A stretch of DNA of 64,000 bases from Mycolicibacterium sphagni (GCF_002250655.1 NZ_NOZR01000001.1:62001-126000), one strand, 5' to 3'. Counted from the stretch's first letter, positions 1 to 9,283 are shown. Made by a program: numbers and translations. The notes: generated from the letters alone by a model not told the origin.

Positions 1-628
1 CCTTGGCGATGTTGTCGATCGCCGTGGGATCGCCACCCTGGATGGTGCGGGTGACGTCGACGCCGAGTACATCGCCGATCACGTGCGACGGCATCATCGA
101 TGTCGCGGTGAACAGCTGCAGATAGTCCGCGACAGCACGCCCCGGCAGGTAGGACACCCGGGCCTTCTTCTGCCCCGGCTGGCAGTCGATGGAGTCGATG
201 TCTAGGTAGCCGGCGCGGCTGGCGGCGTCGAACGCCGGGAACCGCCCAGACTGCGCGGCCCACGCCAGCACCATGTCGTCACAGGTCACCGGCTTGCCGT
301 CGGAATAGACGGCCTTGTCGGAGATGGTGTAGTCCAGCACCAGCGGATCGCGACCGACCACCGACACCGAGCCGAAGTCGTTGTCGGCCAGCACCTGCCC
401 GTCCGGCCCGTGGAAGTTGAACCCGGTGAGCACGCGCGCGAAGGCCTGCGGGCCTGCCGAAGCCGCCCCGCTGACCGTGTTGGTGTTGTAGGAGCTCAGC
501 ATGCCGTCGACGGCATAGTTGATCTGGTCGGCGGGACTGCCCGAACACGACGTCAGGACACTGCACGCGAGCGCTCCCACGACAGTCACCACCGCGACAG
601 CGGCGGCGTACCGGCGCCCGACTGCCAT
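1..628 (-). CDS. ABC peptide transporter substrate-binding lipoprotein (DppE/OppA-like), 3' end outside window
   Basis: This is the N-terminal part (about 209 residues) of an SBP_bac_5-type solute-binding protein for di/oligopeptides, anchored outside the membrane. The reading frame starts at the ATG complementary to 626-628. A hydrophobic signal (AVAVVTVVGALACSVLTSC) ends in the lipobox LTSC, and a typical fold segment follows (DYTISDKAVYSDGKPVTCDDMVLAW). The rest lies beyond base 1. It sits 6 bases downstream of secF on the same strand, the position held by Rv2585c in M. tuberculosis. The peptide specificity is inferred from the family only. Confidence 0.85.
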   Translation of the reverse strand, partial: MAVGRRYAAAVAVVTVVGALACSVLTSCSGSPADQINYAVDGMLSSYNTNTVSGAASAGPQAFARVLTGFNFHGPDGQVLADNDFGSVSVVGRDPLVLDYTISDKAVYSDGKPVTCDDMVLAWAAQSGRFPAFDAASRAGYLDIDSIDCQPGQKKARVSYLPGRAVADYLQLFTATSMMPSHVIGDVLGVDVTRTIQGGDPTAIDNIAK

Positions 629-634
629 GGCCGG

Positions 635-1918
635 CTATCGCCCTCGAGTGCTGCGCTTGCCCGTCGGCCGGCCGGCGCGCGTGCTCGACGGGCGGGCCGG
701 CCGAGCGCCCGGCGCGGGCTTGCTGCCCACGGCAGGGATGCCGCCGATCGCAGCCTCGGCCGGCACCGCGTCAGCGGCCTCGTCCAGGTCAGCCGCGCCG
801 CCGGTGACGATGTCGCCGGCGTCTGATTTCGAGGCCGACCCCTTGCGCCGGTTGAGCACGCGGCGGGTGTGAGTGCGCACCAGATCGGTGCGCTCACGCA
901 ATGTCACCAGCAACGGTGTGGCGAAGAAGATCGACGAGTAGGTGCCGACGATGACGCCGACCAGCTGCACCAGTGCCAGGTCCATCAAGGTGCCCACACC
1001 GAGCAACCAGACCGCGACCACGATCAACGCGATGATCGGCAGCACCGAGATCAGGCTGGTGTTGATCGACCGCATGAAGGTCTGGTTGACCGCAAGGTTG
1101 GCGTGTTCGGCGAACGTTCTTCGGGTGGTGTGCTCAAAGCCGTGGGTGTTCTCTTCGACCTTGTCGAACACGATGACCGTGTCGTACAGCGAGAAGCCCA
1201 GGATCGTCAGCAGACCGATGACCGTTGCCGGCGTGACCTCGAAGCCGACGATCGAATACACCCCTGCGGTGACGACGAGGTCGAACACCAGTGTCAGCAG
1301 CGCCGACATCGCCATGTACCGCTCGTAGCGGAACGTGATGTAGATGGCGGCCAGCACCAGGAACACCGCGAGCGCGATCAACGCCTTCTTGGTGATCTGG
1401 TCACCCCAGGTCTCCGACACCGCCGAGTCGCTGATGACATCCTTGCTGGCCTGGCCGTCGGAGCCCTTGGGTTGGAACGCGTCGAACAGCGCGGTGCGCA
1501 GCTTCTCGGTCTGCTCGTTGTTCAGCGCTTCCGAGCGGATCTGCACGGTCGCCGACGAGCCGTTTCCGACGAGCACGACCGATTCCGGCGGCTTGCCCAG
1601 GGTCTTGCTGAAGACGTCTTCCACCTGCTGGGTGGTCGCGGTGCCGTTCTGACCGGCGACCGGCATCCCGACTTTGGTGCCGCCTTCGAAGTCGATACCG
1701 AAGGTGAAGCCCTTCAGCGCGATGCTCACGATGCAGGCCAAGACGATCAGACCGCTGATCGCGTACCACATCTTGCGCCGGCCGATGACCTCGAAGGCGC
1801 CGGTGCCGGTGTAGAGCCTGACGAAGAAGCCGTGCTTGGGCACGGCGGCGCCGGCGGCTTCCAGATCGGGTGCCTCGACGGCGGTGGACTCGATGTCGTC
1901 TGCGGTGTCCTTGGCCAT
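635..1918 (-). CDS. secF: protein translocase subunit SecF
   Basis: SecF is a polytopic RND-like membrane protein. With SecD it uses the proton-motive force to help release proteins from the SecYEG channel on the outer face. The 427-residue product has a first transmembrane helix near residues 50-68, a periplasmic domain opening with GIDFEGGTKV, and five C-terminal helices with the family signatures GFSLYDTVIVFD and NQTFMRSINTS. The C-terminus has a mycobacterial basic tail rich in Arg, Ser and Gly. I take the ATG at 1918, preceded by a GGGGG ribosome site 4 bases after the secD stop, rather than a longer upstream frame. It is co-transcribed with secD. Confidence 0.96.
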   Translation of the reverse strand: MAKDTADDIESTAVEAPDLEAAGAAVPKHGFFVRLYTGTGAFEVIGRRKMWYAISGLIVLACIVSIALKGFTFGIDFEGGTKVGMPVAGQNGTATTQQVEDVFSKTLGKPPESVVLVGNGSSATVQIRSEALNNEQTEKLRTALFDAFQPKGSDGQASKDVISDSAVSETWGDQITKKALIALAVFLVLAAIYITFRYERYMAMSALLTLVFDLVVTAGVYSIVGFEVTPATVIGLLTILGFSLYDTVIVFDKVEENTHGFEHTTRRTFAEHANLAVNQTFMRSINTSLISVLPIIALIVVAVWLLGVGTLMDLALVQLVGVIVGTYSSIFFATPLLVTLRERTDLVRTHTRRVLNRRKGSASKSDAGDIVTGGAADLDEAADAVPAEAAIGGIPAVGSKPAPGARPARPSSTRAGRPTGKRSTRGR

Positions 1919-1922
1919 GTCG

Positions 1923-3767
1923 TTACCCCCGTCCCGTCGCTGTGGCGGCCGCTCGGCGTTCTCGGGCGATCTGCTGAACCGCACCGAGACCGTTGAAGGC
2001 CGGTTTGGCCATGGTTGTCGACTTCGACGCCAGGAACACCAGCGGCCAGGTCACCAGGAACACGACGACGACGTCGAGGATCGTGGTCAGGCCGAGGGTG
2101 AACGCGAAGCCCTTCACCTGGCCGACGGCCAGGAAATACAGCACCGCGGCGGCAAGGAACGTCACCGCGTTACCGGACAGGATCGTCTTACGGGCGCGAG
2201 CCCAACCGCGTGGAACCGCCGAGCGGAACGAACGCCCTTCACGTATCTCGTCTTTGATGCGTTCGAAGAACACCACGAACGAGTCGGCCGTCGTGCCGAT
2301 ACCGATGATCAGACCGGCGATACCCGCCAGGTCAAGGGTGTAGTTGATGTATCTGCCCAACAGCACCAGGATGCCGAACACCATGGCGCCGGAAGCCACC
2401 AGCGACAGAGCCGTCAACAATCCGAGTACGCGGTAATAGAGCAGCGAATACAGCAGCACGAGGGCCAAACCGATGGCGCCAGCAACCAGACCCGCTCGAA
2501 GCGAGGCCAATCCCAGTGTCGCCGAGACGGTCTCGGCCTCCGAGGACTCAAAGGACAACGGCAGCGACCCGTATTTGAGGACGTTGGCCAGCTGCTTGGC
2601 GCTGTCGGCGGTGAAGGGCGGGTTGCCGCCGCTGATCTGGGTGCGCCCGCCCGGAATGGCCTCGCGGATCTGCGGAGCACTGACCACTTCGGAGTCCAGC
2701 GTGAACGCCGTCTGGGTGCCGATGTTGGCGGCGGTGAAATCAGCCCACGTGGTGGCGGCCTGGTCCTTGAACGTCAGGTCGACGACGTAGGCGCCGCTCT
2801 GGTTGTCCAGGCCGGACGTGGCGTCCTTGATCTGGTCACCGCTGATGATCGACTTGTCCAGCACGTAGATGTACTTGTGGTCGTCTGAGCAGGCGACCAG
2901 CGGCAGGTTCGGGTCGTCGTTGCCGGCCAGGATGTCGGGCTGGTCGCACTTGCTGGCCATGTACTGCACCGCGATCAGCAGCAGGTTCTGGTTGGTGCTC
3001 TGACGCAGCTGCTGCTCGAACTTGATGCGCGCGGCGAGGTCCTTACGCGGATCCGGCGGGGCCGGTGCAGGCGCGGGCGCTGCTGGCGGGGGTGCGCCCG
3101 GAGCGGGGGCCGCGCTCGGCGGCGCGGGCTGCCCCGGTGCCGGCTCAGGTGCGGGCGCCGGGGTCGGTGATGGCGACGGCGCCGGTTCCTGCGGGTACGG
3201 ACGCGGCTGGGGCGCGGGGGCTGCCGGGTTGGCCGGCTCCGGCGCGGGCGCACCGGCCGGCGGTTCACTGGGTGCAGGAGCACCTGCGGGCGGCGTGCCG
3301 GGCGGGGGACCACCGGGAGCGGGTGCTCCTGGCGGCGCTGCGCCACCAGGAGCCTGAGCCTGCATCTGCTGCTTGATCGCCTCGATCGGGATCGGCTGGC
3401 CGATCACCGGACGGATGAAGAGCCGGGCGGTCTGGCCGAGGTTGCGGGCCTCGTTGCCGTCGTTTCCGGGAACAGTGATGACCAGGTTGTCACCATCGAT
3501 CACGACCTCGGACCCGGACACCCCGAGTCCGTTGACGCGGGCAGCGATGATCTGCTCCGCCTGGTTGAGCGCATCACGGGTGGGCCGGGATCCGTCGGGG
3601 GTGCGCGCGGTGAGCGTGACGCGGGTGCCGCCCTGCAGGTCGATGCCCAGCTTGGGGCTGGCGTGTTTGTCTCCGGTCAGGAAAACAAGCAGGTAGACCC
3701 CGATGAGCAAGACCAGAAACAGCGCCAGCCAGCGGTAGGGATGCACCGGCGCCGAAGACGATGCCAC
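1923..3767 (-). CDS. secD: protein translocase subunit SecD
   Basis: SecD is the partner of SecF in the proton-driven stage of Sec export. The 614-residue protein has an N-terminal membrane helix (about 11-30) and the P1 motif [12 protein letters not shown]. Its large extracytoplasmic domain is interrupted by an approximately 95-residue Pro/Ala-rich linker (about 140-235). A six-helix C-terminal region carries [28 protein letters not shown]. The start is a GTG with AGGAG upstream. The low-complexity linker sits inside the P1 domain and matches the long mycobacterial SecD form, which is longer than its E. coli counterpart in this region. It lies downstream of yajC after a 108-base gap. Confidence 0.97.
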   Translation of the reverse strand: MASSSAPVHPYRWLALFLVLLIGVYLLVFLTGDKHASPKLGIDLQGGTRVTLTARTPDGSRPTRDALNQAEQIIAARVNGLGVSGSEVVIDGDNLVITVPGNDGNEARNLGQTARLFIRPVIGQPIPIEAIKQQMQAQAPGGAAPPGAPAPGGPPPGTPPAGAPAPSEPPAGAPAPEPANPAAPAPQPRPYPQEPAPSPSPTPAPAPEPAPGQPAPPSAAPAPGAPPPAAPAPAPAPPDPRKDLAARIKFEQQLRQSTNQNLLLIAVQYMASKCDQPDILAGNDDPNLPLVACSDDHKYIYVLDKSIISGDQIKDATSGLDNQSGAYVVDLTFKDQAATTWADFTAANIGTQTAFTLDSEVVSAPQIREAIPGGRTQISGGNPPFTADSAKQLANVLKYGSLPLSFESSEAETVSATLGLASLRAGLVAGAIGLALVLLYSLLYYRVLGLLTALSLVASGAMVFGILVLLGRYINYTLDLAGIAGLIIGIGTTADSFVVFFERIKDEIREGRSFRSAVPRGWARARKTILSGNAVTFLAAAVLYFLAVGQVKGFAFTLGLTTILDVVVVFLVTWPLVFLASKSTTMAKPAFNGLGAVQQIARERRAAATATGRG

Positions 3768-3875
3768 GTTGTTGTCTCTCCTAGGTTTGTGCCACGACCC
3801 GCTGGGCCTTTGCGCCGCGTCCCGCGGATGCGGTCCTCTGAGCTCCCGCTAGAGGGTACGTGGCGCGCCTGGCGA

Positions 3876-4214
3876 TCAGTCTTTGGTCAGGCGGTCCGTG
3901 TCGGTGATCTCCGTGGCCTGGCTGAGCTCGTCAGCGTGCACGTCGTCCTCGGGCCCGTCGTCCACAATGCGCTCGCGAACCGCCAGCTTCATCCAGGTGG
4001 TCACCACACCGGGGGCGATTTCCAGGTCGACGGTGTCGTCGGTGATGCCGGCGATCGTCGCCCGCAGGCCCGAGGTGGTGTAGACCTCGTCGCCGATGGT
4101 CAGAGACTCGTGCAGGTCGATGGTGGCCTGCATGGCCTTGCGTTGTTTCCGAGAGGCGAAATACATGAATGCGCCCATGATGACGATCAGGGGCAAGAAA
4201 ATGAGCAGGTCCAT
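3876..4214 (-). CDS. yajC: preprotein translocase subunit YajC
   Basis: YajC is a small single-pass membrane protein that associates with SecDF. The 112-residue product starts MDLLIFLPLIVIMGAFMYF, a classic N-terminal helix, followed by the basic patch RKQRKAM and the conserved GDEVYTTSGLRATI segment. The acidic C-terminus (about residues 88-112) is usual for actinobacterial YajC. It heads the yajC-secD-secF series and is divergent from the nitroreductase, with a 131-base shared promoter region. Confidence 0.94.
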   Translation of the reverse strand: MDLLIFLPLIVIMGAFMYFASRKQRKAMQATIDLHESLTIGDEVYTTSGLRATIAGITDDTVDLEIAPGVVTTWMKLAVRERIVDDGPEDDVHADELSQATEITDTDRLTKD

Positions 4215-4345
4215 GGCGGAACGATTCTTTCGTATCAGGTGCTGGGTCAGCGCTCCGCGACCGTCAGGTCACGCGCTTCATAGCTGCCCAGTCTGCCATT
4301 GTGCCGGTTCGGTCCCGACCGGCCCCGTCCGTGGAAGATGGTCAC

Positions 4346-5041
4346 ATGGACTTGATCGATACGTTGCGCACCACGGGCGCAGTGCGCGACTTCACCGATG
4401 AGCCGGTCGAAGACGCCGTGCTGGCCCGCATTCTCGACACCGCGCGGTTCGCACCGAGCGGCGCCAACGCGCAGGCCTGGCGCCTGGTCGTCGTGAAGGA
4501 CCCGAACCTTCGGGCTCGCCTGCGCGACCTCTATCTCGGGCCGTGGGTCGACTATCTGACGCTGACAGCGGCCGGGCTACGGCCGTGGTCGCCCGTCAAC
4601 GACCGCGACGCGGAGTCGGCCGCGCTGGCCACCGACACCGGCTCGGCCCGGGAGGCGGCGGCAAGCCAGGGTTTCACCGCGCACCTCGACGAGGTGCCCG
4701 TGCTGCTGGCACTGTTCGCCGACCTTTCGCAGCTGGCCGCCGTCGATCGCGACCTCGACCACTACACGCTCGCCGGTGGCGCGTCGGTTTACCCGTTCGC
4801 GTGGAACATCCTGCTGGCCGCCAGGGCCGAGGGCCTCGGTGGCGTCCTGACGACGATGCTCATTCGGGAGGAAGACGAGGTCAAGAAGTTATTGGGCGCC
4901 GACGACCCGTTGGTGCTGGCCGGGGTGATCGCGTTGGGCCATCCGGTTCGCCAGCCGCGCCGGCTCACCCGCCAGCCCGTCGAATCGTTCACCACGATCG
5001 ACCGGATCGACGGCGCGCAGTTCTCCCCCGACACCCGTTAG
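4346..5041 (+). CDS. nitroreductase family protein
   Basis: This is a 231-residue FMN-dependent oxidoreductase of the nitroreductase fold. The N-terminal half has the family signature (TTGAVRDFTDEPVED, then ILDTARFAPSGANAQAWRLVVV), which provides FMN phosphate and isoalloxazine contacts. A C-terminal Gly-rich segment (GLGGVLTTMLI) is also present. The start is ATG at 4346 with GGAAG about 9 bases upstream; the open frame extends a further 15 codons upstream without a ribosome site. Its substrate cannot be told from sequence; such proteins reduce nitro compounds, quinones or enones. It is divergent from yajC and 154 bases upstream of gabT. Confidence 0.85.
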   Translation: MDLIDTLRTTGAVRDFTDEPVEDAVLARILDTARFAPSGANAQAWRLVVVKDPNLRARLRDLYLGPWVDYLTLTAAGLRPWSPVNDRDAESAALATDTGSAREAAASQGFTAHLDEVPVLLALFADLSQLAAVDRDLDHYTLAGGASVYPFAWNILLAARAEGLGGVLTTMLIREEDEVKKLLGADDPLVLAGVIALGHPVRQPRRLTRQPVESFTTIDRIDGAQFSPDTR

Positions 5042-5120
5042 ACACCAACCGATTACGTCGAATTAGTGTGGTCTCACGACGCATTCCATGATGGAGCGCG
5101 CCCTCAAGCCGGGTTTTCAG

Positions 5121-5149
5121 TTGCACCGCACCGCTGCGGGACTAGGCTC
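5121..5149 (+). promoter_or_regulatory. predicted SigA-type promoter of gabT
   Basis: TTGCAC (5121-5126) and TAGGCT (5144-5149) are separated by exactly 17 bases. This fits the mycobacterial housekeeping pattern (TTGNNN and TANNNT), about 47 bases upstream of the gabT GTG start. No transcription data are available. Confidence 0.5.
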
Positions 5150-5195
5150 GAATCGCCCTCTTCGTGCAGTGCCGCCTTCGTCTAGGAGAACAGAA

Positions 5196-6536
5196 GTGAC
5201 CACCCTCGAGCAGAGCCGCAAGCTCGTGACCGACATCCCCGGCCCCGCATCCGTCGAACTGTCCAAGCGCAGGGTCGCCGCGGTGTCGCACGGCGTCGGC
5301 GTCACCATGCCGATCTACGCCGCACGGGCGGGCGGCGGGATCATCGAGGACGTCGACGGCAACCGGCTGATCGACCTGGGTTCCGGGATCGCGGTGACGA
5401 CGATCGGCAACTCCTCGCCGCGAGTGGTCGAGGCAGTGCGCGCACAGGTCGCCGACTTCACCCACACCTGCTTCATGGTGACGCCGTACGAGGAGTACAT
5501 CGCCGTCGCCGAGCATCTCAACCGCCTCACCCCCGGCTCCTACGAGAAGCGCTCAGCGCTGTTCAACTCCGGGGCCGAGGCCGTGGAGAACGCGATCAAG
5601 ATCGCCCGCGCCTACACCCGCAAGACCGCGGTGGTGGCCTTCGATCACGCTTACCACGGGCGCACCAATCTGACGATGGCACTGACCGCGAAATCGATGC
5701 CCTACAAGAGTGGGTTCGGCCCGTTCGCACCCGAGGTGTATCGCGCACCGATGTCCTACCCCTACCGCGACGGCCTCATCGACAAGGAATGGGCCACCGA
5801 CGGAGAACTGGCCGCCGAGCGGGCACTGACCGTGATCGACAAGCAGATCGGGGCGGCCAACCTGGCCGCCATCGTCATCGAACCGATCCAGGGCGAGGGC
5901 GGCTTCATCGTCCCGGCGCCCGGGTTCCTGCCCGCGCTGCGGGCCTGGTGCTCCGACAACAACGTCGTATTCATCGCCGATGAGGTACAGACGGGGTTCG
6001 CCCGCACCGGTTCGATGTTCGCCTGCGAGGACGAAGGCATCGAGCCGGACCTGATCGTCACCGCCAAGGGCATCGCCGACGGCCTGCCGCTGGCCGCGGT
6101 GACCGGGCGCGCCGAGGTGATGGACGCCCCGCATGTCAGCGGTCTGGGCGGCACGTACGGCGGCAATCCGGTGGCCTGCGCGGCCGCGCTGGCCACCATC
6201 GAGACCATCGAGCTCGACGGTCTGGTGGCGCGCGCCAAGCAGATCGAGACGGTGATGAAGGACAAACTCGGCCGGATACAGGCCGACGACGACCGGATCG
6301 GCGACGTCCGCGGCCGGGGCGCCATGATCGCCGTCGAACTGGTGAAATCCGGTACCGGAGAACCCGATCCAGACCTCACGAAAGCCTTGGCGGCCAAGGC
6401 GCATGCCCAGGGCGTGCTGGTGTTGACGTGCGGCACCTACGGCAATGTGCTGCGGTTCCTGCCGCCGTTGACGATCAGTGACGAACTACTGATCGAGGGC
6501 CTCGGCGTGCTGGCCGATATCCTCGCCGAACTCTGA
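5196..6536 (+). CDS. gabT: 4-aminobutyrate--2-oxoglutarate transaminase
   Basis: GabT is a PLP-dependent class III aminotransferase converting GABA and 2-oxoglutarate to succinic semialdehyde and glutamate. The 446-residue product has the ornithine/GABA aminotransferase core: LFNSGAEAVENAIKIAR, HAYHGRTNLTMALT, the FIADEVQTGFARTG metal/cofactor segment, and the PLP lysine K291 in TAKGIADGLPLAAV. The start is GTG at 5196 with TAGGAGAAC upstream; the following TTLEQSRKLVTDIPGPAS aligns with the N-terminus of M. tuberculosis GabT. Its stop overlaps the start of the aldehyde dehydrogenase by one base, so the two are translationally coupled and probably work in sequence. Confidence 0.95.
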   Translation: MTTLEQSRKLVTDIPGPASVELSKRRVAAVSHGVGVTMPIYAARAGGGIIEDVDGNRLIDLGSGIAVTTIGNSSPRVVEAVRAQVADFTHTCFMVTPYEEYIAVAEHLNRLTPGSYEKRSALFNSGAEAVENAIKIARAYTRKTAVVAFDHAYHGRTNLTMALTAKSMPYKSGFGPFAPEVYRAPMSYPYRDGLIDKEWATDGELAAERALTVIDKQIGAANLAAIVIEPIQGEGGFIVPAPGFLPALRAWCSDNNVVFIADEVQTGFARTGSMFACEDEGIEPDLIVTAKGIADGLPLAAVTGRAEVMDAPHVSGLGGTYGGNPVACAAALATIETIELDGLVARAKQIETVMKDKLGRIQADDDRIGDVRGRGAMIAVELVKSGTGEPDPDLTKALAAKAHAQGVLVLTCGTYGNVLRFLPPLTISDELLIEGLGVLADILAEL

Positions 6537-7969
6537 TGACCACCGTCAAGAACTTCATCAACGGAGAGCTGGTCGACTCGGTCAGCGGGGCCACCATGCC
6601 CATCGTCGACCCCTCGACCGGTGAAAAGTACGGCACCGCACCGATTTCCAACGAGCAGGACATCGACAACGCATACGGGGCCGCAGCCGCGGCCTTCACC
6701 GACTGGAAGCGCACCACCCCGTCGCACCGGCAGAAGGCATTGCTCGGTTTCGCCGACGATGTCGAGAAAGCGGCTGCCGACCTGGTGGCCGCCGAGGGCC
6801 GCAACACCGGCAAGCCCAACCACGTGACGGCGGCCGAGGAGATCCCGCCGATGGTCGACCAGATCCGGTTCTTCGCCGGTGCGGCAAGGATTTTGGAGGG
6901 CAAGTCGGCCGGAGAATACCTGGCTGACCACACCTCGTGGATCCGCCGCGAGCCGGTCGGGGTGATCGGCCAGGTCGCGCCCTGGAACTACCCGATGATG
7001 ATGGCGATCTGGAAGTTCTGTCCGGCCATCGCCGCGGGCAACACCGTCGTGCTCAAGCCCAGCGACACCACCCCCGTGACCACTGTGATGCTGGCCGAGA
7101 TCGCCGCCAAGCACTTCGGGCCCGGCGTGCTCAACGTCGTCTGCGGCGACCGGGTGACCGGCGCGGGCGTCGTCGCCCATCCCACCCCGCAGATGGTGTC
7201 GATCACCGGATCGGTGGCCGCGGGCCGCGCCGTCGCGGTCAGCGCCGGCGGGCACCTCAAACGCACCCACCTCGAACTCGGCGGCAAAGCGCCCGTGATC
7301 GTGTTCGACGACGCCGACATCGCGACCGCCGCAGAGGGAATCGCGACGGCCGGCTACTTCAACGCCGGCCAGGACTGCACCGCCGCCACCCGGGTGCTGG
7401 CCCGTGCCGGCGTCGCCGAGGAGCTCACCGCGGCACTGGCCGAACAGGCCAAGGGTGCAGCCACCACATTCGGCCGGGCGGCTGACGACGAGGACGCCTG
7501 GGTGCCACCGGTCAACAACCCCAACCAGCTCGACCGGGTGCTCGGCTTCCTGTCCGACGTGCCCTCACACGCGACCATCGCCGCCGGCGGAAACCGGCAG
7601 GGCGACAAGGGTTTCTACGTCGAACCGACCGTCATCGGCGGGCTGTTGCAAGACGATCGCCAGGTCCGGGAGGAGATCTTCGGGCCGGTGATCACCGTGC
7701 AGTCGTTCGCCGACGAGGACGAGGCGATCCGCTGGGCCAACGGCACCGAGTACGGCCTGGCGTCCTCGGTGTGGACCAAGGACGTCTCCCGGGCGATCCG
7801 GGTGTCCAATGCGCTGGACTTCGGGTGCGTGTGGATCAACACCCACATCCCGCTGGTCGCCGAGATGCCCCACGGCGGCTATAAGTCCTCAGGCCACGGC
7901 AAGGACTTGTCGATGTACGGTTTCGAGGACTACACCCGCATCAAGCACGTGATGGCCTATACCGGCTGA
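6536..7969 (+). CDS. NAD(P)-dependent aldehyde dehydrogenase, gamma-aminobutyraldehyde dehydrogenase-like
   Basis: This is a 477-residue aldehyde dehydrogenase with all catalytic elements: oxyanion Asn in QVAPWNYPMMM, base E247 in LELGGKAPV, and nucleophile C281 in FNAGQDCTAATR. Overall it resembles the PatD/YdcW gamma-aminobutyraldehyde dehydrogenase group (FINGELVDSVSGATMPIVDP near the N-terminus). It begins at ATG 6536, sharing one base with the gabT stop. Gene coupling suggests putrescine or GABA catabolism, either making GABA from 4-aminobutanal or oxidising succinic semialdehyde made by GabT. The sequence favours the first, but substrate is unproven. It ends tail-to-tail over the P450-like fragment. 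Confidence 0.88.
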   Translation: MTTVKNFINGELVDSVSGATMPIVDPSTGEKYGTAPISNEQDIDNAYGAAAAAFTDWKRTTPSHRQKALLGFADDVEKAAADLVAAEGRNTGKPNHVTAAEEIPPMVDQIRFFAGAARILEGKSAGEYLADHTSWIRREPVGVIGQVAPWNYPMMMAIWKFCPAIAAGNTVVLKPSDTTPVTTVMLAEIAAKHFGPGVLNVVCGDRVTGAGVVAHPTPQMVSITGSVAAGRAVAVSAGGHLKRTHLELGGKAPVIVFDDADIATAAEGIATAGYFNAGQDCTAATRVLARAGVAEELTAALAEQAKGAATTFGRAADDEDAWVPPVNNPNQLDRVLGFLSDVPSHATIAAGGNRQGDKGFYVEPTVIGGLLQDDRQVREEIFGPVITVQSFADEDEAIRWANGTEYGLASSVWTKDVSRAIRVSNALDFGCVWINTHIPLVAEMPHGGYKSSGHGKDLSMYGFEDYTRIKHVMAYTG

Positions 7970-8333
7970 AGCTTTTCCCCTGCTTGACCACCAGTTCGGC
8001 TATCCGCCAACTGATCTCGTCGACGGTCAGATCCAGGGTGATGAGTTGACTCACCACGTCCGCCCCGGGCCGCACGCACCGTCGCGCGATGAGGACGTCG
8101 ACATACGAGGTGAATTCGTCGGCCGCCTCGCGACCGGGCAGCTCGTCGGCCCACCGCCAGAACAGCACCCAGTCGTCCTGAGGCACACCCAATGCGGTGC
8201 ACACGTCGGCGATACGAACGAAGTCGTCGTCGGGGCTGAATATTGCGGTCACGCTTCCACTGTTCACCACACTGGACACGAGATCATCACAGATGTGGCC
8301 GATATCGCGTCGTCGGCTCCCGGCAGCTCGCAT
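7941..8333 (-). CDS. truncated cytochrome P450-like protein (remnant)
   Basis: The 130-residue frame resembles only the middle of a bacterial cytochrome P450: FVRIADVCTALGVPQDDWVLFWRWADELPG, then the segment around ADEFTSYVDVLIARR and RPGADVVSQL, the stretch before the I helix. There is no I-helix AGxDT, no ExxR and no heme Cys loop, so it cannot be an active P450. ATG at 8333 (GTG at 8336 also possible) has GGAAG 4 bases upstream. It overlaps the end of the aldehyde dehydrogenase by 29 bases on the opposite strand. I read it as a decayed P450, though a short protein retained for another role is possible. Confidence 0.55.
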   Translation of the reverse strand: MRAAGSRRRDIGHICDDLVSSVVNSGSVTAIFSPDDDFVRIADVCTALGVPQDDWVLFWRWADELPGREAADEFTSYVDVLIARRCVRPGADVVSQLITLDLTVDEISWRIAELVVKQGKSFSRYRPSRA

Positions 8334-8340
8334 CACACTT

Positions 8341-8372
8341 CCACCCGCCGCGCCTTTCGCGGCGGCGGGTGG
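8341..8372 (-). terminator. hairpin downstream of the membrane protein gene
   Basis: CCACCCGCCG (8341-8350) and CGGCGGGTGG (8363-8372) form a perfect 10-bp stem with a 12-base loop. It lies just after the stop of the minus-strand gene 8384-9058. No T tract follows, as is common for mycobacterial intrinsic terminators. Confidence 0.45.
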
Positions 8373-8383
8373 AACTGCGAGAC

Positions 8384-9058
8384 TCAGTGTGCGACGGGCG
8401 TTCGGCGCGAACCGCCGAACATGTCCCGCAGACCGCGATGCCGGCGCACGTCTTCGACGTCGTCGGACTCCGGGCCGCGATCGCGTCGAGGCGTCTCGAT
8501 GACCGTGGTCGCCGCCGTATCATGCTCGACGCCAACCGGTTCGCCGGCGACCGGGCGCTGGGCATACCGGACGTCGCGCAGGCTGCGCACCGACACCCGA
8601 CCCAGAGCCATGGCCCCGAAGAAGATGATCAGGGCACCGAGCCCGGTGAAGAAGGCCAGCTCGATCACCAGCTGACCATGGGTGGTGTTGGAAGCGGGAG
8701 AGCCGAAGTCACCGAGCCGCAACGGGCTGGCGAACAGCCGCCCCACCACGAACCACGCCCCCGCCACAACGGAGAGCCAGCCGCCGAGCATCGCGGTGGC
8801 CCGGTTGCGTGACATCAGCAACAGCAGCCCGCCCAGCACCGTCACCGCGCCGGGCAGCACCTCCAGCCAGCCGCGCGCCGTCGTCCACGTCCACGCGACG
8901 GCGGGATCGTAGGCGAAAGTGAAGTACGGCCCGACGAAGGGGATGAGCACACCCCAGGCTCCGAGCAGGACGAGCAGGAAACCACTGACCGCACCGCGGC
9001 TGCGCGCGATCTCCATCCGGCCCACACCGGTATCGATGCGCGGTTCTACGTCTTTCAT
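8384..9058 (-). CDS. four-helix membrane protein, SPW-repeat-like
   Basis: The 224-residue product has about four transmembrane segments: near 26-47 (VSGFLLVLLGAWGVLIPFVG), 65-82 (LEVLPGAVTVLGGLLLL), 90-107 and 131-150. A polar acidic/basic cytoplasmic tail follows (about 160-224). The helix-Trp pattern resembles actinobacterial SPW-repeat integral membrane proteins. I cannot assign a function. The ATG at 9058 has an excellent GGAGGCGTC ribosome site. It is divergent from the car gene; the 225-base region between them carries an operator-like inverted repeat. Confidence 0.7.
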   Translation of the reverse strand: MKDVEPRIDTGVGRMEIARSRGAVSGFLLVLLGAWGVLIPFVGPYFTFAYDPAVAWTWTTARGWLEVLPGAVTVLGGLLLLMSRNRATAMLGGWLSVVAGAWFVVGRLFASPLRLGDFGSPASNTTHGQLVIELAFFTGLGALIIFFGAMALGRVSVRSLRDVRYAQRPVAGEPVGVEHDTAATTVIETPRRDRGPESDDVEDVRRHRGLRDMFGGSRRTPVAH

Positions 9059-9198
9059 GACGCCTCCTTGGTCAGGGGGATGTCCCCGTGATGTGCCTCG
9101 GGTACCCGTGTCGCGCTCGGCTCTAACGGCGCTGGTGGCAGGCTATCGAGACCAAGTTCACAGGCCTGATTCATGGTGTTCGGGCATCGGGGGGAATA

Positions 9199-9217
9199 AC
9201 GTTAGTTTTGCTAACGT
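9199..9217. promoter_or_regulatory. operator-like inverted repeat upstream of car
   Basis: ACGTTAG (9199-9205), spacer TTTTG, CTAACGT (9211-9217): a perfect 7-bp inverted repeat. A partial direct copy (ACGTAGTTTTG) follows at about 9214-9224. It lies 67 bases before the car start in an AT-rich patch, which suits a repressor site. No obvious cognate regulator gene is adjacent. Confidence 0.45.
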
Positions 9218-9283
9218 AGTTTTGCGTAGGTGCAATGAAGCACCCGATCACTTCCCTTTTCTAGTTTTTATTGGAGTCTCGTC

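Noticed and set aside
869..1996. 375-residue plus-strand frame opposite secF
   Set aside because: It is a composition-driven antisense shadow of secF; the protein is Gln/Arg/His-rich with no domain.
5553..7270. Long minus-strand frames opposite gabT and the aldehyde dehydrogenase
   Set aside because: High GC codon structure leaves antisense frames open; no ribosome site and no family signature.
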